A stretch of 39,720 nt of DNA from Acidimicrobiia bacterium (GCA_030066715.1 JASJBC010000019.1:1-39720), one strand, 5' to 3'. Positions 8,882-18,178 are shown, numbered from the stretch's first letter. Notes: generated by a model from the sequence alone, not told the origin. Numbers and translations: made by a program.

Positions 8882-10162
8882 TCAGCCCGAGGCCATCTGC
8901 TTTCTGACCCGGCCGAGCAGAGCACCGATGAACCGAGACTTGAGCTGTTGGTTGGCCATGGCCATCTTCCACGGAGGCATCTTCTCGATGACTCGCACCG
9001 TCGCCGCCGCGATCGGAGCAAGCTTGCTGCCGACGTTGTCGAGCAGCAGATCTCCGAGCTTTCCCCGCTCGATCGCCATGTAGGCGGCGCGTTCGAGCGT
9101 GTCCTCCGGGATGTAGCGCGGTTCGTCCCGCTCCACCATCTCCCGGGCCTCCCAGCGGCACTGATCGTCGCAGACCCCGCAACCGAGGCAGCGATCAGCA
9201 TCGACGATGGCCCAGTTCTTACGGAGACCGGCGCCGTTCGTAGGGACTATCTCAATGGCATCGACGGGGCACGCCTTGGCGCACTTCGTGCAGCCGCGAC
9301 ACTTCTCGTGGTCGATCACGGCAACGAAGTTCGACGGCACGATGCCGTCGTAGATGTCGTACTTCTTGATCGATCGCATCATGCCGCAGCAACAGCCACA
9401 GCAGTTGCACATGTAGGAGACGCGGTTACGGACGTTGTCGCCGGTCTGTGCCAAGCCGGCCGCCTTGGCCGTGCTCAGGATCTCGATGGCCTCGTCGTTG
9501 CTGATCGGCTCCGCAATCCCGGCTCTCACCAGCTTGTCGGCAGCACCGCCGAAGGTGAGACACGTGCGGGTGGGGCCGTCGCACCCCTCGCCGCGCAGCC
9601 TGGCATCGGTGCGACAGGGACACAGACTCACCGCCACGGACTCGGCGGTGCGCACCACCTCGGTTGCCCGCTCCCAGTCGAGTATCTCGGAGGTGACGGA
9701 TTCCTCGCGGACAAAGGATCGGCCGAGCTGTGTGCTCCCGGTGAAGACGCTGCGCACGAAAGCCTCGTCGTCGAAGAGAGCGTCAAACGCCTCGGCATAG
9801 TCGTCCATCGGATCGTCGGGACGCTCTCTCATGAAAGTGAACTCGTAGAAGCCGATCACCACCGGCGTGGCCATCACGTATCTCTTGCCGTTCCGCTCGA
9901 AGTCGAGCGCCAGGCCCCGCTCGGCCATTGCCGTGATGTGCGCGTTCAGCTCGTCCTCGTCCATTTCCAGCTTGGCGGCCAACGCCGAGACGGCGATCAC
10001 TTGTGGCAACTGTCTGGCGATGTGAGCCTGTTCGGGCGTAAACAGAAGACGAAGCACGCGGCGCATCGCCGCCGAGTCGGGGGCGCCGGTGACGTTGCGA
10101 TCGAGCCGTTCCTGGAGCAGCCGGTATTCAGTGTCGACGTCGCTGATGGTGGTGTGACCCAT
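8882..10162 (-). CDS. 4Fe-4S dicluster protein with N-terminal winged-helix-like region and extra Cys clusters
   Basis: Two ferredoxin motifs (CRGCTKCAKACPVDAI; CLGCGVCDDQC) plus CNCCGCCCGMM and LCPCRTDARLRGEGCDGPTRTC; SD ggagggaga before ATG. Confidence 0.82.
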   Translation of the reverse strand: MGHTTISDVDTEYRLLQERLDRNVTGAPDSAAMRRVLRLLFTPEQAHIARQLPQVIAVSALAAKLEMDEDELNAHITAMAERGLALDFERNGKRYVMATPVVIGFYEFTFMRERPDDPMDDYAEAFDALFDDEAFVRSVFTGSTQLGRSFVREESVTSEILDWERATEVVRTAESVAVSLCPCRTDARLRGEGCDGPTRTCLTFGGAADKLVRAGIAEPISNDEAIEILSTAKAAGLAQTGDNVRNRVSYMCNCCGCCCGMMRSIKKYDIYDGIVPSNFVAVIDHEKCRGCTKCAKACPVDAIEIVPTNGAGLRKNWAIVDADRCLGCGVCDDQCRWEAREMVERDEPRYIPEDTLERAAYMAIERGKLGDLLLDNVGSKLAPIAAATVRVIEKMPPWKMAMANQQLKSRFIGALLGRVRKQMASG

Positions 10163-10343
10163 GTATCTCCCTCCGCCGCACTCCCATCATGCGCAAACGC
10201 GCCTGGATGTTCCAGGGGCAAAAGGCCCTTGGGGCCTAACCGCGATCTCGGGCAGCGCTCCCGCGCTACGCAAGGAGGACCGAACGCCCCTGGCCCGCTT
10301 TGGCGCTACGAGATACCGTGGCATTACATGCCAAGGAGGTCTG

Positions 10344-10694
10344 ATGGAGGTTTCCGGACGGGAATTGGCGGACCGGTTCGGCAAGTTGATGGCCGATGGC
10401 GACACCGAGTCTCTGGCCCTCATGTACGCACCAGCGGCGAGGGTGGTTCTCTTCTACGGATCGGCTTCGGGGCGCGGTGAGATCCGTGAGCTGCTCGATA
10501 AATCCTTGACCACCCATGGGCGCTACGACGTGATCTCCATCGATCAGTTCCAGCAGGTCGACGACGTGGTCATGTGGGATTCGACCGTCGAAACGGAGAC
10601 TGGCCCCCTCCAGACCACCCATGTCGTCGTCCTCGGCCAGGATGGGCTGATCCGCCGCCACATTCCGGGCATCCGCGGCTACTGGGGCATGTAG
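10344..10694 (+). CDS. SnoaL/NTF2-like nuclear transport factor 2 family protein
   Basis: SD aaggaggt then ATG 10344; ELADRFGKLMADGDTESLALMYAPAARVVLF...HVVVLGQDGLIRRH. Confidence 0.7.
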   Translation: MEVSGRELADRFGKLMADGDTESLALMYAPAARVVLFYGSASGRGEIRELLDKSLTTHGRYDVISIDQFQQVDDVVMWDSTVETETGPLQTTHVVVLGQDGLIRRHIPGIRGYWGM

Positions 10695-10785
10695 GCCACA
10701 CAGTCGCGGCCCCACCACTACCCCCTGTTTCTGTTGGGGGTTGTCCCCTCATGTGGGCAACCGCTCCGCTTCGTACTTTGGAGGT

Positions 10786-12156
10786 ATGAAGAAGTACCTG
10801 ACCCACACAAAGCGACTGGCGCTGGCAACACCTCCGGAGCGCAATCGAGTAGTCGATTTCTGGAGGGCAGTTGCCATTCTCGTCGTCGTCTTCGGCCACT
10901 GGCTGGCAGCGTCGATCTGGCTCACCCCGGACGGCGGCGTCGAGCTGATGAACTCGCTGGAGTGGGTTCCGGTCGCCGGCTGGCTCACCTGGGTCGTCCA
11001 GGTGATGCCGATCTTCTTCCTGGCGGGCGGCTACGCCAACGCCCGTGGCCTCACCAAGGTCGAGCGAGGCGAGGAGACACGCCGAGCCTGGATCGCCACA
11101 CGGGCCCGCCGGCTGTTCACCCCGGTCATTCCGCTGCTGCTGGCGTGGGTGGCGTTGATCCTGATTCTCCGCCCGTTCGTGGCAGCCGACGTCGTCCGTG
11201 CCGGCGCCATGTCAGCAACGCTGCCACTGTGGTTCCTCGCGGTGTACTTGATGCTCACCGCGATGGCGCCATTCACCTTCGCTTGGTGGCGGCGTTGGGG
11301 CGCAGGCTCCGTTGTGGCCCTGCTCGGGGCGGCCGTCGCTGTGGACGTGGTTCGATTTGCCTTCGACGTGCCCGGCATCGGTTGGGTCAACTTCGTCTTC
11401 GTCTGGGGCGCCGTTCACCAGGTTGGATACCTCTGGTCGAGCCTCGACACCGGCCGTGGTGCCTCCACCCGGACCGGCTGGGCGGTGGCCGCGGCGGCAC
11501 TGGGCCTGCTCGTCGGCCTCACCGGTTCCGGCCTTTATCCGGTAGCGATGCTCGGCATCCCCGGCGCCGGCGTCACCAACATGACCCCGCCGACAATCGC
11601 CATGTTCATCCTCGGCATGATGCAGCTGGGCTTCATCTGGGCCACGCAACCCGCCGTGCGCCGGTTCACTTCCACCGGACGCAACTGGCACATCGTCGTT
11701 TCGCTGTCCGGTGTGATCATGACCGTCTATCTGTGGCACCTCTCGGCGATGTCACTGCTGGCGGCGGGCGGGCTGTTCGCCTTCGACGGAGCGCTGTTCA
11801 GCATCGAACCCGCCTCACCGCTGTGGTGGATCACCCGCCCCTTGTGGCTGGCCACGCTGGCGCTGGTGACGCTTGCCCTCACCGCCGTTTTCGCCCGGTT
11901 CGAATGGAACGTCAACAAGAAGCCGACGCCGCAACGTGTCACCACGACGGTGCTGGGTCTGCTCCTCTCCGGCCTCGCCCTGGCGAGGGTCGCCCTCGTC
12001 GGACTCGCCGATGCTCAGGCTGGGATCGACTGGCTCGTACCCGTGCTGGCGACCGCAGGCGCCGTGGCGCTCGGAGCGGTGCCGGCTCACCGACGGCAGA
12101 AGAGATCGCAATCCGGCACCGGCCGGGAGGCTTCCAGGACTTCGCAATCGACGTGA
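10786..12156 (+). CDS. Integral membrane acyltransferase (Acyl_transf_3 family)
   Basis: RNRVVDFWRAVAILVVVFGHWLAAS N-terminal motif, multi-TM; TACTTT 6 nt before ATG. Confidence 0.85.
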   Translation: MKKYLTHTKRLALATPPERNRVVDFWRAVAILVVVFGHWLAASIWLTPDGGVELMNSLEWVPVAGWLTWVVQVMPIFFLAGGYANARGLTKVERGEETRRAWIATRARRLFTPVIPLLLAWVALILILRPFVAADVVRAGAMSATLPLWFLAVYLMLTAMAPFTFAWWRRWGAGSVVALLGAAVAVDVVRFAFDVPGIGWVNFVFVWGAVHQVGYLWSSLDTGRGASTRTGWAVAAAALGLLVGLTGSGLYPVAMLGIPGAGVTNMTPPTIAMFILGMMQLGFIWATQPAVRRFTSTGRNWHIVVSLSGVIMTVYLWHLSAMSLLAAGGLFAFDGALFSIEPASPLWWITRPLWLATLALVTLALTAVFARFEWNVNKKPTPQRVTTTVLGLLLSGLALARVALVGLADAQAGIDWLVPVLATAGAVALGAVPAHRRQKRSQSGTGREASRTSQST

Positions 12157-12192
12157 CCGGCGCGACAATGGCCGGGCTACCGGAGGTCCCCA

Positions 12193-13551
12193 ATGCGACG
12201 AACGTGCGCTCTGTTGCTGGCCATCCTGCTCGGTCTGCCGGTTCCGGGTTGCGGCGATTCCTCCGACGACGACACGATGCGGGTCATCGTCGATCACGAC
12301 GGTGCGTTCGACGACATCAAGGCCCTCCTGTATCTGCTCGAGCGCCCGGACGTCGAGATCCTGGCGATCACAGTATCGGGCACGGGCATCGCTCACTGTC
12401 CTGTGGCCGCAGAGAACACCGCCGCCTTGCTCGAGCGCCTCGATGCCCCGGACATCCCGGTCGCCTGCGGACGCTCCTCGCCGTTACAGGGAACCAACCA
12501 AGCACCGGACATCTGGAGGGACGTGGCCGACACGTTGGGGTCCGTAACGCTGCCCGAGCCGCGGGCGTTGGCTGAGGTTGATGCCCCGGCGTTGCTCATC
12601 GATACGATCGAGGATGCCGCAGCACCGGTCACCATCGTTGCACTTGGCCCGCTCACCAATGTCGCCGAGGCCATCCAATCCCAGCCCGATGTACTCGACA
12701 ACGTCGCCATGATGTATCTGATGGGCGGCGCCGTCGACGACGGCGGCAACGTGTTCTACGGCAACGCCGCGGCCGAGTTCAACATCTGGGCAGACCCCAC
12801 CGCGGCCGACATGGTCTTTGCCACCCAGGTTCCGATCACGTTGATACCGCTGGACGCAACCAACCATCTCCCGGTGACCCCGTACCTGTACGAAGCAGTC
12901 GCAGCGCATAGCGAGGTGTCGCCCACAGCCAGCTTTGTCGCGGAGTACCTCGACGCAACACCGCTCTTCGGCGGCATGTACCACTGGGACGAACTCGCAG
13001 CTGTGGTCGCCACCGATGAGTCGGTCGCCACCATCGAGGAGCGCAACCTGGCGATCACACTCGAACCGCCGGGAGCGGAAGGCACAACCATCGAGGACCC
13101 GGCGGGACGACCCGTTCGGGTTGCGAGCGAGGCGTCGAGAGCGGATTTCGATGCGCTCTTCTACGAGGCGCTCCTCGGCACCAGCGACCCCGGCATTCCC
13201 ACGTGGAACCCCGACGCGGTTGTCACGTGGGATGGCACAGACTGCGTCTATGAAGGCCCCGATCCCCTTCCGGCCAATCTGTACGTCCGGCTCGACAACG
13301 AGAGCGACGGCTTCCTGGGTTTGGTGACCGGTGCTTACAACGCCGGGACCACCCGTGCTGACTTCGAAGCGGCATTGGCGGCCGCCGAGCCCGGCGAGCC
13401 CGACTGGTGGCTGTCCAGCACACAGATCGTGGTGCCGGCCGGAGCCCGCGATGTCTGGCCGCTGCGAGGCGGTGAGGGGCTGACTGCGCTGTGCTACATC
13501 GATCCCAGCCGAGTGTGGGAGATTGCGGGCCCGCGCCTGCCCGAGGACTGA
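12193..13551 (+). CDS. Predicted lipoprotein nucleoside hydrolase (IUNH-like) with C-terminal extension
   Basis: Signal peptide ending LPVPGCGDSS; DHDGAFDDIKALLYLL (DxDxxxDD Ca-site motif); ALGPLTNVAEAI; YLMGGAV. Confidence 0.85.
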   Translation: MRRTCALLLAILLGLPVPGCGDSSDDDTMRVIVDHDGAFDDIKALLYLLERPDVEILAITVSGTGIAHCPVAAENTAALLERLDAPDIPVACGRSSPLQGTNQAPDIWRDVADTLGSVTLPEPRALAEVDAPALLIDTIEDAAAPVTIVALGPLTNVAEAIQSQPDVLDNVAMMYLMGGAVDDGGNVFYGNAAAEFNIWADPTAADMVFATQVPITLIPLDATNHLPVTPYLYEAVAAHSEVSPTASFVAEYLDATPLFGGMYHWDELAAVVATDESVATIEERNLAITLEPPGAEGTTIEDPAGRPVRVASEASRADFDALFYEALLGTSDPGIPTWNPDAVVTWDGTDCVYEGPDPLPANLYVRLDNESDGFLGLVTGAYNAGTTRADFEAALAAAEPGEPDWWLSSTQIVVPAGARDVWPLRGGEGLTALCYIDPSRVWEIAGPRLPED

Positions 13552-13572
13552 TCCTCGCGATACCATGCCGCC

Positions 13573-14043
13573 ATGGCACGCACTATCGCAACCAACACCC
13601 CCGTAGACCGTGACGGTCTCCTCGAGTTCGTCCGTCCCCGCCACCGTGTGATCCTGTCGACCCTCCGCAAGGACGGGACCACACAGATGTCCCCCAACAC
13701 GATGGGTGTTGATGACTCCGGCCGACTTGTCATCTCCACCTATCCGCAGCGGGCCAAGGTGCACAACATCCGCCGCAACCCTGCGGTATCGGTATGTGTG
13801 CTGTCCGACGACTTCGGCGGCGAGTGGGTGCAGATCTACGGAACAGCCGAGGTGATCGATCTACCCGACTCGGTGGAACCTCTGGTCGAGTACTTCCGCA
13901 ACATCGCCGGCGAGCATCCCGACTGGGACGAATACCGCGAAGCGATGGCCAAGCAGGGGAAGTCACTGATTCGCATCACCATCGACAGTTGGGGGCCAGT
14001 GGCCCGCGGCGGTTTCCCCGCCCACCTCGCCGACGAGGACTAG
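13573..14043 (+). CDS. PPOX-class F420-dependent oxidoreductase-like protein
   Basis: VILSTLRKDGTTQMSPNTMGVDDSGRLVISTYPQRAKVHNIRRNPAVSVCV. Confidence 0.85.
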   Translation: MARTIATNTPVDRDGLLEFVRPRHRVILSTLRKDGTTQMSPNTMGVDDSGRLVISTYPQRAKVHNIRRNPAVSVCVLSDDFGGEWVQIYGTAEVIDLPDSVEPLVEYFRNIAGEHPDWDEYREAMAKQGKSLIRITIDSWGPVARGGFPAHLADED

Positions 14044-14046
14044 CCG

Positions 14047-14967
14047 ATGCGAGTGGCAGCAGTTCAAGCAGCACCGGTGTTCCTCGATTCGGCGGCGACT
14101 ACAGACAAGATGCTGGGCCTCATCGCCGAGGCGGCCCAGGAGGGCGCCGAGCTATGCGCCTTCGGGGAGACCTTTCTCTCCGGCTACCCGTTCTGGCTCA
14201 GCTCCACCGGCGGTGCCCGTTTCGATGACGCCAAGCAGAAGGCCGCCTACGCCGCCTACGTCCGGGCCGCAGTTGCCGCCGACGGTCCCGAGCTCAGCGC
14301 CATAGCTGCGGCCGCAGCGGACCATGGTGTCTTCGTCTACGCCGGGTTCATCGAGAAGTCCACGAGTGGTACCTCGGTGTACGCGTCGTTGGCGGCAATC
14401 CATCCCGATGACGGAATCGTGTCCATCCATCGCAAGTTGCGACCTACCTATGAGGAACGGCTCGTCTGGGCAGCCGGCGACGGCAACGGCCTGGCCGTCC
14501 ACGACTGGAAGGGTTTCCGGGTCGGCGGACTCAACTGCTGGGAGAACTGGATGCCCTTGGCTCGCTACTCGCTGTACGCCCAGGGCGAGACCCTCCATGT
14601 CGCTGCCTGGCCCCCGTCGCCGGGCATCACGAAGGACATCACGCGCTTCATCGCCCGGGAGGGCCGGGTGTACTGCCTATCCGCCGGTTCGGTGCTGGCA
14701 ACCGCCGACATCCCGAGCGACTTCCCGCTGCGTGACGAGGTTGCGGCCCTCGGCGACCGGGTACTCGTCGGTGAATCCGTGCTCGTTGCCCCGAGCGGCG
14801 AGGTTATCTTCGGACCGGCCACCGAGGAGGAGACGATCGTCTACGGGGACATCGATACCAACGTGGTTCTCGAGGAGCGGCAGAACTTCGACCCGGCGGG
14901 CCACTACGGGCGCCCCGACGTGTTCCGGCTCATGGTGAACCGAGCCCGCCAGGAACCGATCGAGTGA
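14047..14967 (+). CDS. Nitrilase-type carbon-nitrogen hydrolase
   Basis: Catalytic Glu (FGETFLSGYPFW), Lys (HRKLRPTYEERLVW), Cys (GGLNCWENWMPLARYSLYAQGE). Confidence 0.9.
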   Translation: MRVAAVQAAPVFLDSAATTDKMLGLIAEAAQEGAELCAFGETFLSGYPFWLSSTGGARFDDAKQKAAYAAYVRAAVAADGPELSAIAAAAADHGVFVYAGFIEKSTSGTSVYASLAAIHPDDGIVSIHRKLRPTYEERLVWAAGDGNGLAVHDWKGFRVGGLNCWENWMPLARYSLYAQGETLHVAAWPPSPGITKDITRFIAREGRVYCLSAGSVLATADIPSDFPLRDEVAALGDRVLVGESVLVAPSGEVIFGPATEEETIVYGDIDTNVVLEERQNFDPAGHYGRPDVFRLMVNRARQEPIE

Positions 14968-15009
14968 ACCCCCGAAGAAGGTATCGAAGACGCTGAGCAT
15001 CGGCGAGCC

Positions 15010-15030
15010 AACCACTGTTAGTGGTCGTTT
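15010..15030 (+). terminator. Possible intrinsic terminator after the nitrilase gene
   Basis: ACCACT-GTT-AGTGGT hairpin followed by cgttt; short stem and weak T-tract. Confidence 0.35.
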
Positions 15031-15104
15031 AACGCACGCTTATCGCAGGGTGTGAGATGTTCGTCGCATCAACCCAACGCGGAGCGAAGCGAAAGGAACC
15101 TGCA

Positions 15105-16202
15105 ATGGGCAAACGATGGATCACCCTGACGGCGGTGGCGATGCTATTTGCCACGCTGTCGGTGCCCGGGGTGGCATCTGCCAGCACCTCCGGGGCGATT
15201 GCCGAGACCGGTGGAATGACCCTCAATCTCGGTGTCGTCGGCTCACCGCTGGACCTTTCGGTCACTCTGGACGAAGCCGGACATATCAGCGAGGTGACGG
15301 TCGGCAGCGGCTTCACCGAGGAGCGACGTGACGATCACCGCGTCCGTTTCGTCCATGGGGACGACGACACCCGCATCGACGTCCGCGCCAAGAACGACAA
15401 GCTGTCGGCATCCGTCAAGGCGGGTGACCTCTCGGCCATCCTCGGCAGCCACACCTGGTCCGGGGCACTGTTCGGAGCCGACACCGCTACGACAGTCACC
15501 TTCGACGTCGTGGACAACGGCTCAGGGTTCCCGGAGTTGGTGAACGTTGCCGTGGTTTCGCTCAGCCCCGCCGACGCAACCTTCTCGATCGGTGAAGTCA
15601 AGAACGAGATCGAGGACGACGAGGTGGAGTCATCCGCCCGAATCACCTTCGAGTGGGACGGCTACACGATGAGGCTCAAGATCAAGGCGTCACTCGAATT
15701 CGAAGACGACGACGATGACCAAGACGTGGAGGCGAAGCTCTCCGTAGTCCTCAGCGGCAAGGACGAGCAGAAGCTGACCGGTCAGGATCTCGCGGACCTC
15801 ATCGGCACCCGAACCTGGGACGGCCTGTTGTGCGACGGGACACCGGTAGTCGTCACCTATACGATCTCCGAGAATGGCACCGTTGCCCTGGATTCCGTGA
15901 CCATGGGTGGCGCAGCCAGCAACGAATTTGAACTCGAGCAGGAGTCCCACGGGTTTGAGCTGGAGTTCGAGGACGGGGAGCTCGAGTTCGAGTTCGAGGT
16001 CGAGCTGAAGCAGTACGACGACGGCACCTGGAAGCTCGAGGTGGAGTCAGAGACAGACGACTCGTGCCACGAAGACGACGACAGCGACCGTGACGAAGAC
16101 GACCACGACGATGATGACGATGATGACGATGACGACGACGAGGACGAAGACGAAGAGGACGAGGACGAGGACGAAGACGACGACGATGACGATGACGACT
16201 GA
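15105..16202 (+). CDS. Secreted protein with extreme Asp/Glu-rich C-terminal tail
   Basis: Signal peptide MGKRWITLTAVAMLFATLSVPGVASA; SD aaagga; tail EDDDSDRDEDDHDDDDDDDDDDDEDEDEEDEDEDEDDDDDDDD. Confidence 0.8.
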   Translation: MGKRWITLTAVAMLFATLSVPGVASASTSGAIAETGGMTLNLGVVGSPLDLSVTLDEAGHISEVTVGSGFTEERRDDHRVRFVHGDDDTRIDVRAKNDKLSASVKAGDLSAILGSHTWSGALFGADTATTVTFDVVDNGSGFPELVNVAVVSLSPADATFSIGEVKNEIEDDEVESSARITFEWDGYTMRLKIKASLEFEDDDDDQDVEAKLSVVLSGKDEQKLTGQDLADLIGTRTWDGLLCDGTPVVVTYTISENGTVALDSVTMGGAASNEFELEQESHGFELEFEDGELEFEFEVELKQYDDGTWKLEVESETDDSCHEDDDSDRDEDDHDDDDDDDDDDDEDEDEEDEDEDEDDDDDDDD

Positions 16203-16902
16203 GCCTGCGGCGAAGTCGTTGCGATGGTGGCCCCGCATCGCCGGGGCCGCCATCACGTTGGTCCTCGGTCTGGCCGGATGTTCCGGTGACGACACCGCCG
16301 ACACAGCACCGGCGCCCACTGGGGCAACGCCGACGACGCCTGCCACAACGACCACAGTTGCGGCCAACCCGCCCACAACCCAGGCTCCGCAATCGGCAGA
16401 CGGTGCCGCCCTCCTGCAATCCGCGCTCGACCGTTACTCCGCCGGTTACGAGTTCAGCGCAACCGTCACAGTCAACGACGAGGTCTCCACATCTCAGGAG
16501 GGACGCTGGCTCGACGGCGCCTCGCAGCTCGTGGTCCGATCGGGCGACGGGGAGGTCCAGTACATCACTACGCAGGACGGTCAGTGGAGCCGGATTGCCG
16601 ACGGTCCGTGGGAGGAGCTCGAAACCTCCGGACCGACGGATTACCCCCTGGCCGCATTGGCCGCTCCGAACTCGGTTGTGGCCGAAACCATCGACGGAGA
16701 CGACGCGGTCCTGACGGTGATCTATGCGGCCGCAGACCTCGAGTTGTCGGGCGAACCGGTAGCCGCGACGATCGTGATCTCCGATGGTCTCCTTGCCGAA
16801 GTCTCGTACACGACCGTTGTTGACGGTGCCGAGGTCGAGTCGAGCACGGAGTTTCTGCCGCTGAGCAACAGTGAGCCGATTCAAGCGCCGCCGGTCGGCT
16901 AG
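16192..16902 (+). CDS. Predicted lipoprotein (LppX/LprG/LolA-like fold is a guess)
   Basis: ATG at 16192 overlaps the upstream stop (ATGACGACTGA); lipobox LGLAGC; ALLQSALDRYSAGYEFSATVTV. Confidence 0.75.
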   Translation: MTTEPAAKSLRWWPRIAGAAITLVLGLAGCSGDDTADTAPAPTGATPTTPATTTTVAANPPTTQAPQSADGAALLQSALDRYSAGYEFSATVTVNDEVSTSQEGRWLDGASQLVVRSGDGEVQYITTQDGQWSRIADGPWEELETSGPTDYPLAALAAPNSVVAETIDGDDAVLTVIYAAADLELSGEPVAATIVISDGLLAEVSYTTVVDGAEVESSTEFLPLSNSEPIQAPPVG

Positions 16903-18146
16903 AGCTCCTTCTCGGCCAGTTCGCGGAAGGCATCGGGGACGGAACGCCTGTCGTCGAGCGCAACCGAGCCGTAGCCGACGAGCTCGCGGCCGAACTTCTC
17001 CCGCACGGCATCGACGGAGCGATCGAGCACCCACCGGGCGGCGCCTTTTTCGGTGCCGGGACGCCGCTCCTCCCCATCGAGTTCGAACGGCAGCTCCAGC
17101 TGGAGCGCAGCGTCTTCCTCGAGATGCGAAACTGCAATCGCCAGCAGGCTGATCTCGCTTTCGTCAGGGTGGTCGGCAAGAGCGGTGGCGACCAGATCCT
17201 CGGCTATCTCAGCCAAGATCACGGTGGCGGAGACCGGTGCGGGCAGGGTCACGGAGCGGGTGATGGCGCGAAGATCGGCGAAACGCACACGCGCGGTGAC
17301 GGTACGCCCGGCCCGGTTCTTCTTGCGCATCCGGCTCGCCACCCGATCGGCCAAGTGCCGCAGCGCCGGCCCGATGACCTCCTCCGTCGCCGGCTTCCGT
17401 CCCAGCGCCGATTGGGCACTGACCGACCTGGCGCGGTGATGCGTCTCGACGTCGCGAGGATCGTGGTTCCACGCCAGGGCAGTGAGTCGTCCCCCGATGG
17501 CCCTCCCCAGCAACCGTTCCAGGGAGCGGCCCGGTGTCTCCGCGAGCTGACCAATGGTCTGCACGCCCGACTCGGCGAGCCGCTCCTTGGTCACCGGACC
17601 GACACCCCACATCAGCTCGACGGGAAGGTCGTGGAGAAACTCGAGCTCGGTGGCCGGATCGATGACCACGAGCCCATCCGGCTTGGCAACCTGCGACCCG
17701 ATCTTCGCCAGGTGCTTGGTGCGGGCGACACCGACCGAGATTGGCAGGTCAACCTCGTCACGCACGCGGGCGCGGATCTTCTCTGCCATCTCCTGCGGCG
17801 TGCCGAAGAGGTGGATCGACCCGGAGACATCCGCAAAGGCCTCGTCGATCGAGATCCGCTCGATCAGCGGTGTGAAGTCACGGACCACGTCGATCGCCTT
17901 GTCGCCGAACTCTTGGTAGCGCTTGAAGTTCCCCCCGACGAACTCGAGGTGCGGGCACAGTTCACGCGCCTTGCGCCCCGGCATCCCGCCGCGGACCCCG
18001 TATGCCTTGGCCTCGTACGAAGCTGCCAGCACCACCCCGCCACCTACCGCGATCGGCTTGCCCCGCAGCGAAGGATCGAGGAGTTGCTCAACAGATGCAT
18101 AGAACGCGTCGAGGTCGGCGTGCAGAATGGCGGCCGTCTCAGCCAT
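16899..18146 (-). CDS. dinB: DNA polymerase IV (Y-family)
   Basis: ILHADLDAFYASVEQ, SIDEAFADVSGS, GVARTKHLAKIGSQVAKPDG; perfect LexA-type palindrome upstream. Confidence 0.93.
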   Translation of the reverse strand: MAETAAILHADLDAFYASVEQLLDPSLRGKPIAVGGGVVLAASYEAKAYGVRGGMPGRKARELCPHLEFVGGNFKRYQEFGDKAIDVVRDFTPLIERISIDEAFADVSGSIHLFGTPQEMAEKIRARVRDEVDLPISVGVARTKHLAKIGSQVAKPDGLVVIDPATELEFLHDLPVELMWGVGPVTKERLAESGVQTIGQLAETPGRSLERLLGRAIGGRLTALAWNHDPRDVETHHRARSVSAQSALGRKPATEEVIGPALRHLADRVASRMRKKNRAGRTVTARVRFADLRAITRSVTLPAPVSATVILAEIAEDLVATALADHPDESEISLLAIAVSHLEEDAALQLELPFELDGEERRPGTEKGAARWVLDRSVDAVREKFGRELVGYGSVALDDRRSVPDAFRELAEKEL

Positions 18147-18154
18147 ACTGCCAT

Positions 18155-18178
18155 CATATCGAACATATGTTCGATATG
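18155..18178. promoter_or_regulatory. LexA/SOS box (24-bp perfect palindrome) overlapping the dinB -10 region
   Basis: CATATCGAACATATGTTCGATATG; core TCGAAC-ATAT-GTTCGA at 18159-18174. Confidence 0.85.

Noticed and set aside
8879-10480. 533-aa plus-strand ORF opposite the Fe-S protein
   Set aside because: Antisense artefact; the minus strand has ferredoxin motifs and good SD/start.
12484-13764. 426-aa minus-strand ORF opposite the nucleoside hydrolase
   Set aside because: Antisense artefact; the plus strand has the catalytic motif and signal peptide.
16090-16191. Upstream extension MTKTTTTMMTMMTMTTT of the lipoprotein ORF
   Set aside because: Out-of-frame reading of the poly-Asp codons; ATG 16192 gives a normal lipoprotein signal.
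15853-17034. 393-aa Arg-rich minus-strand ORF
   Set aside because: Generated by the GAC/GAT acidic-tail repeat read in antisense; no domain.
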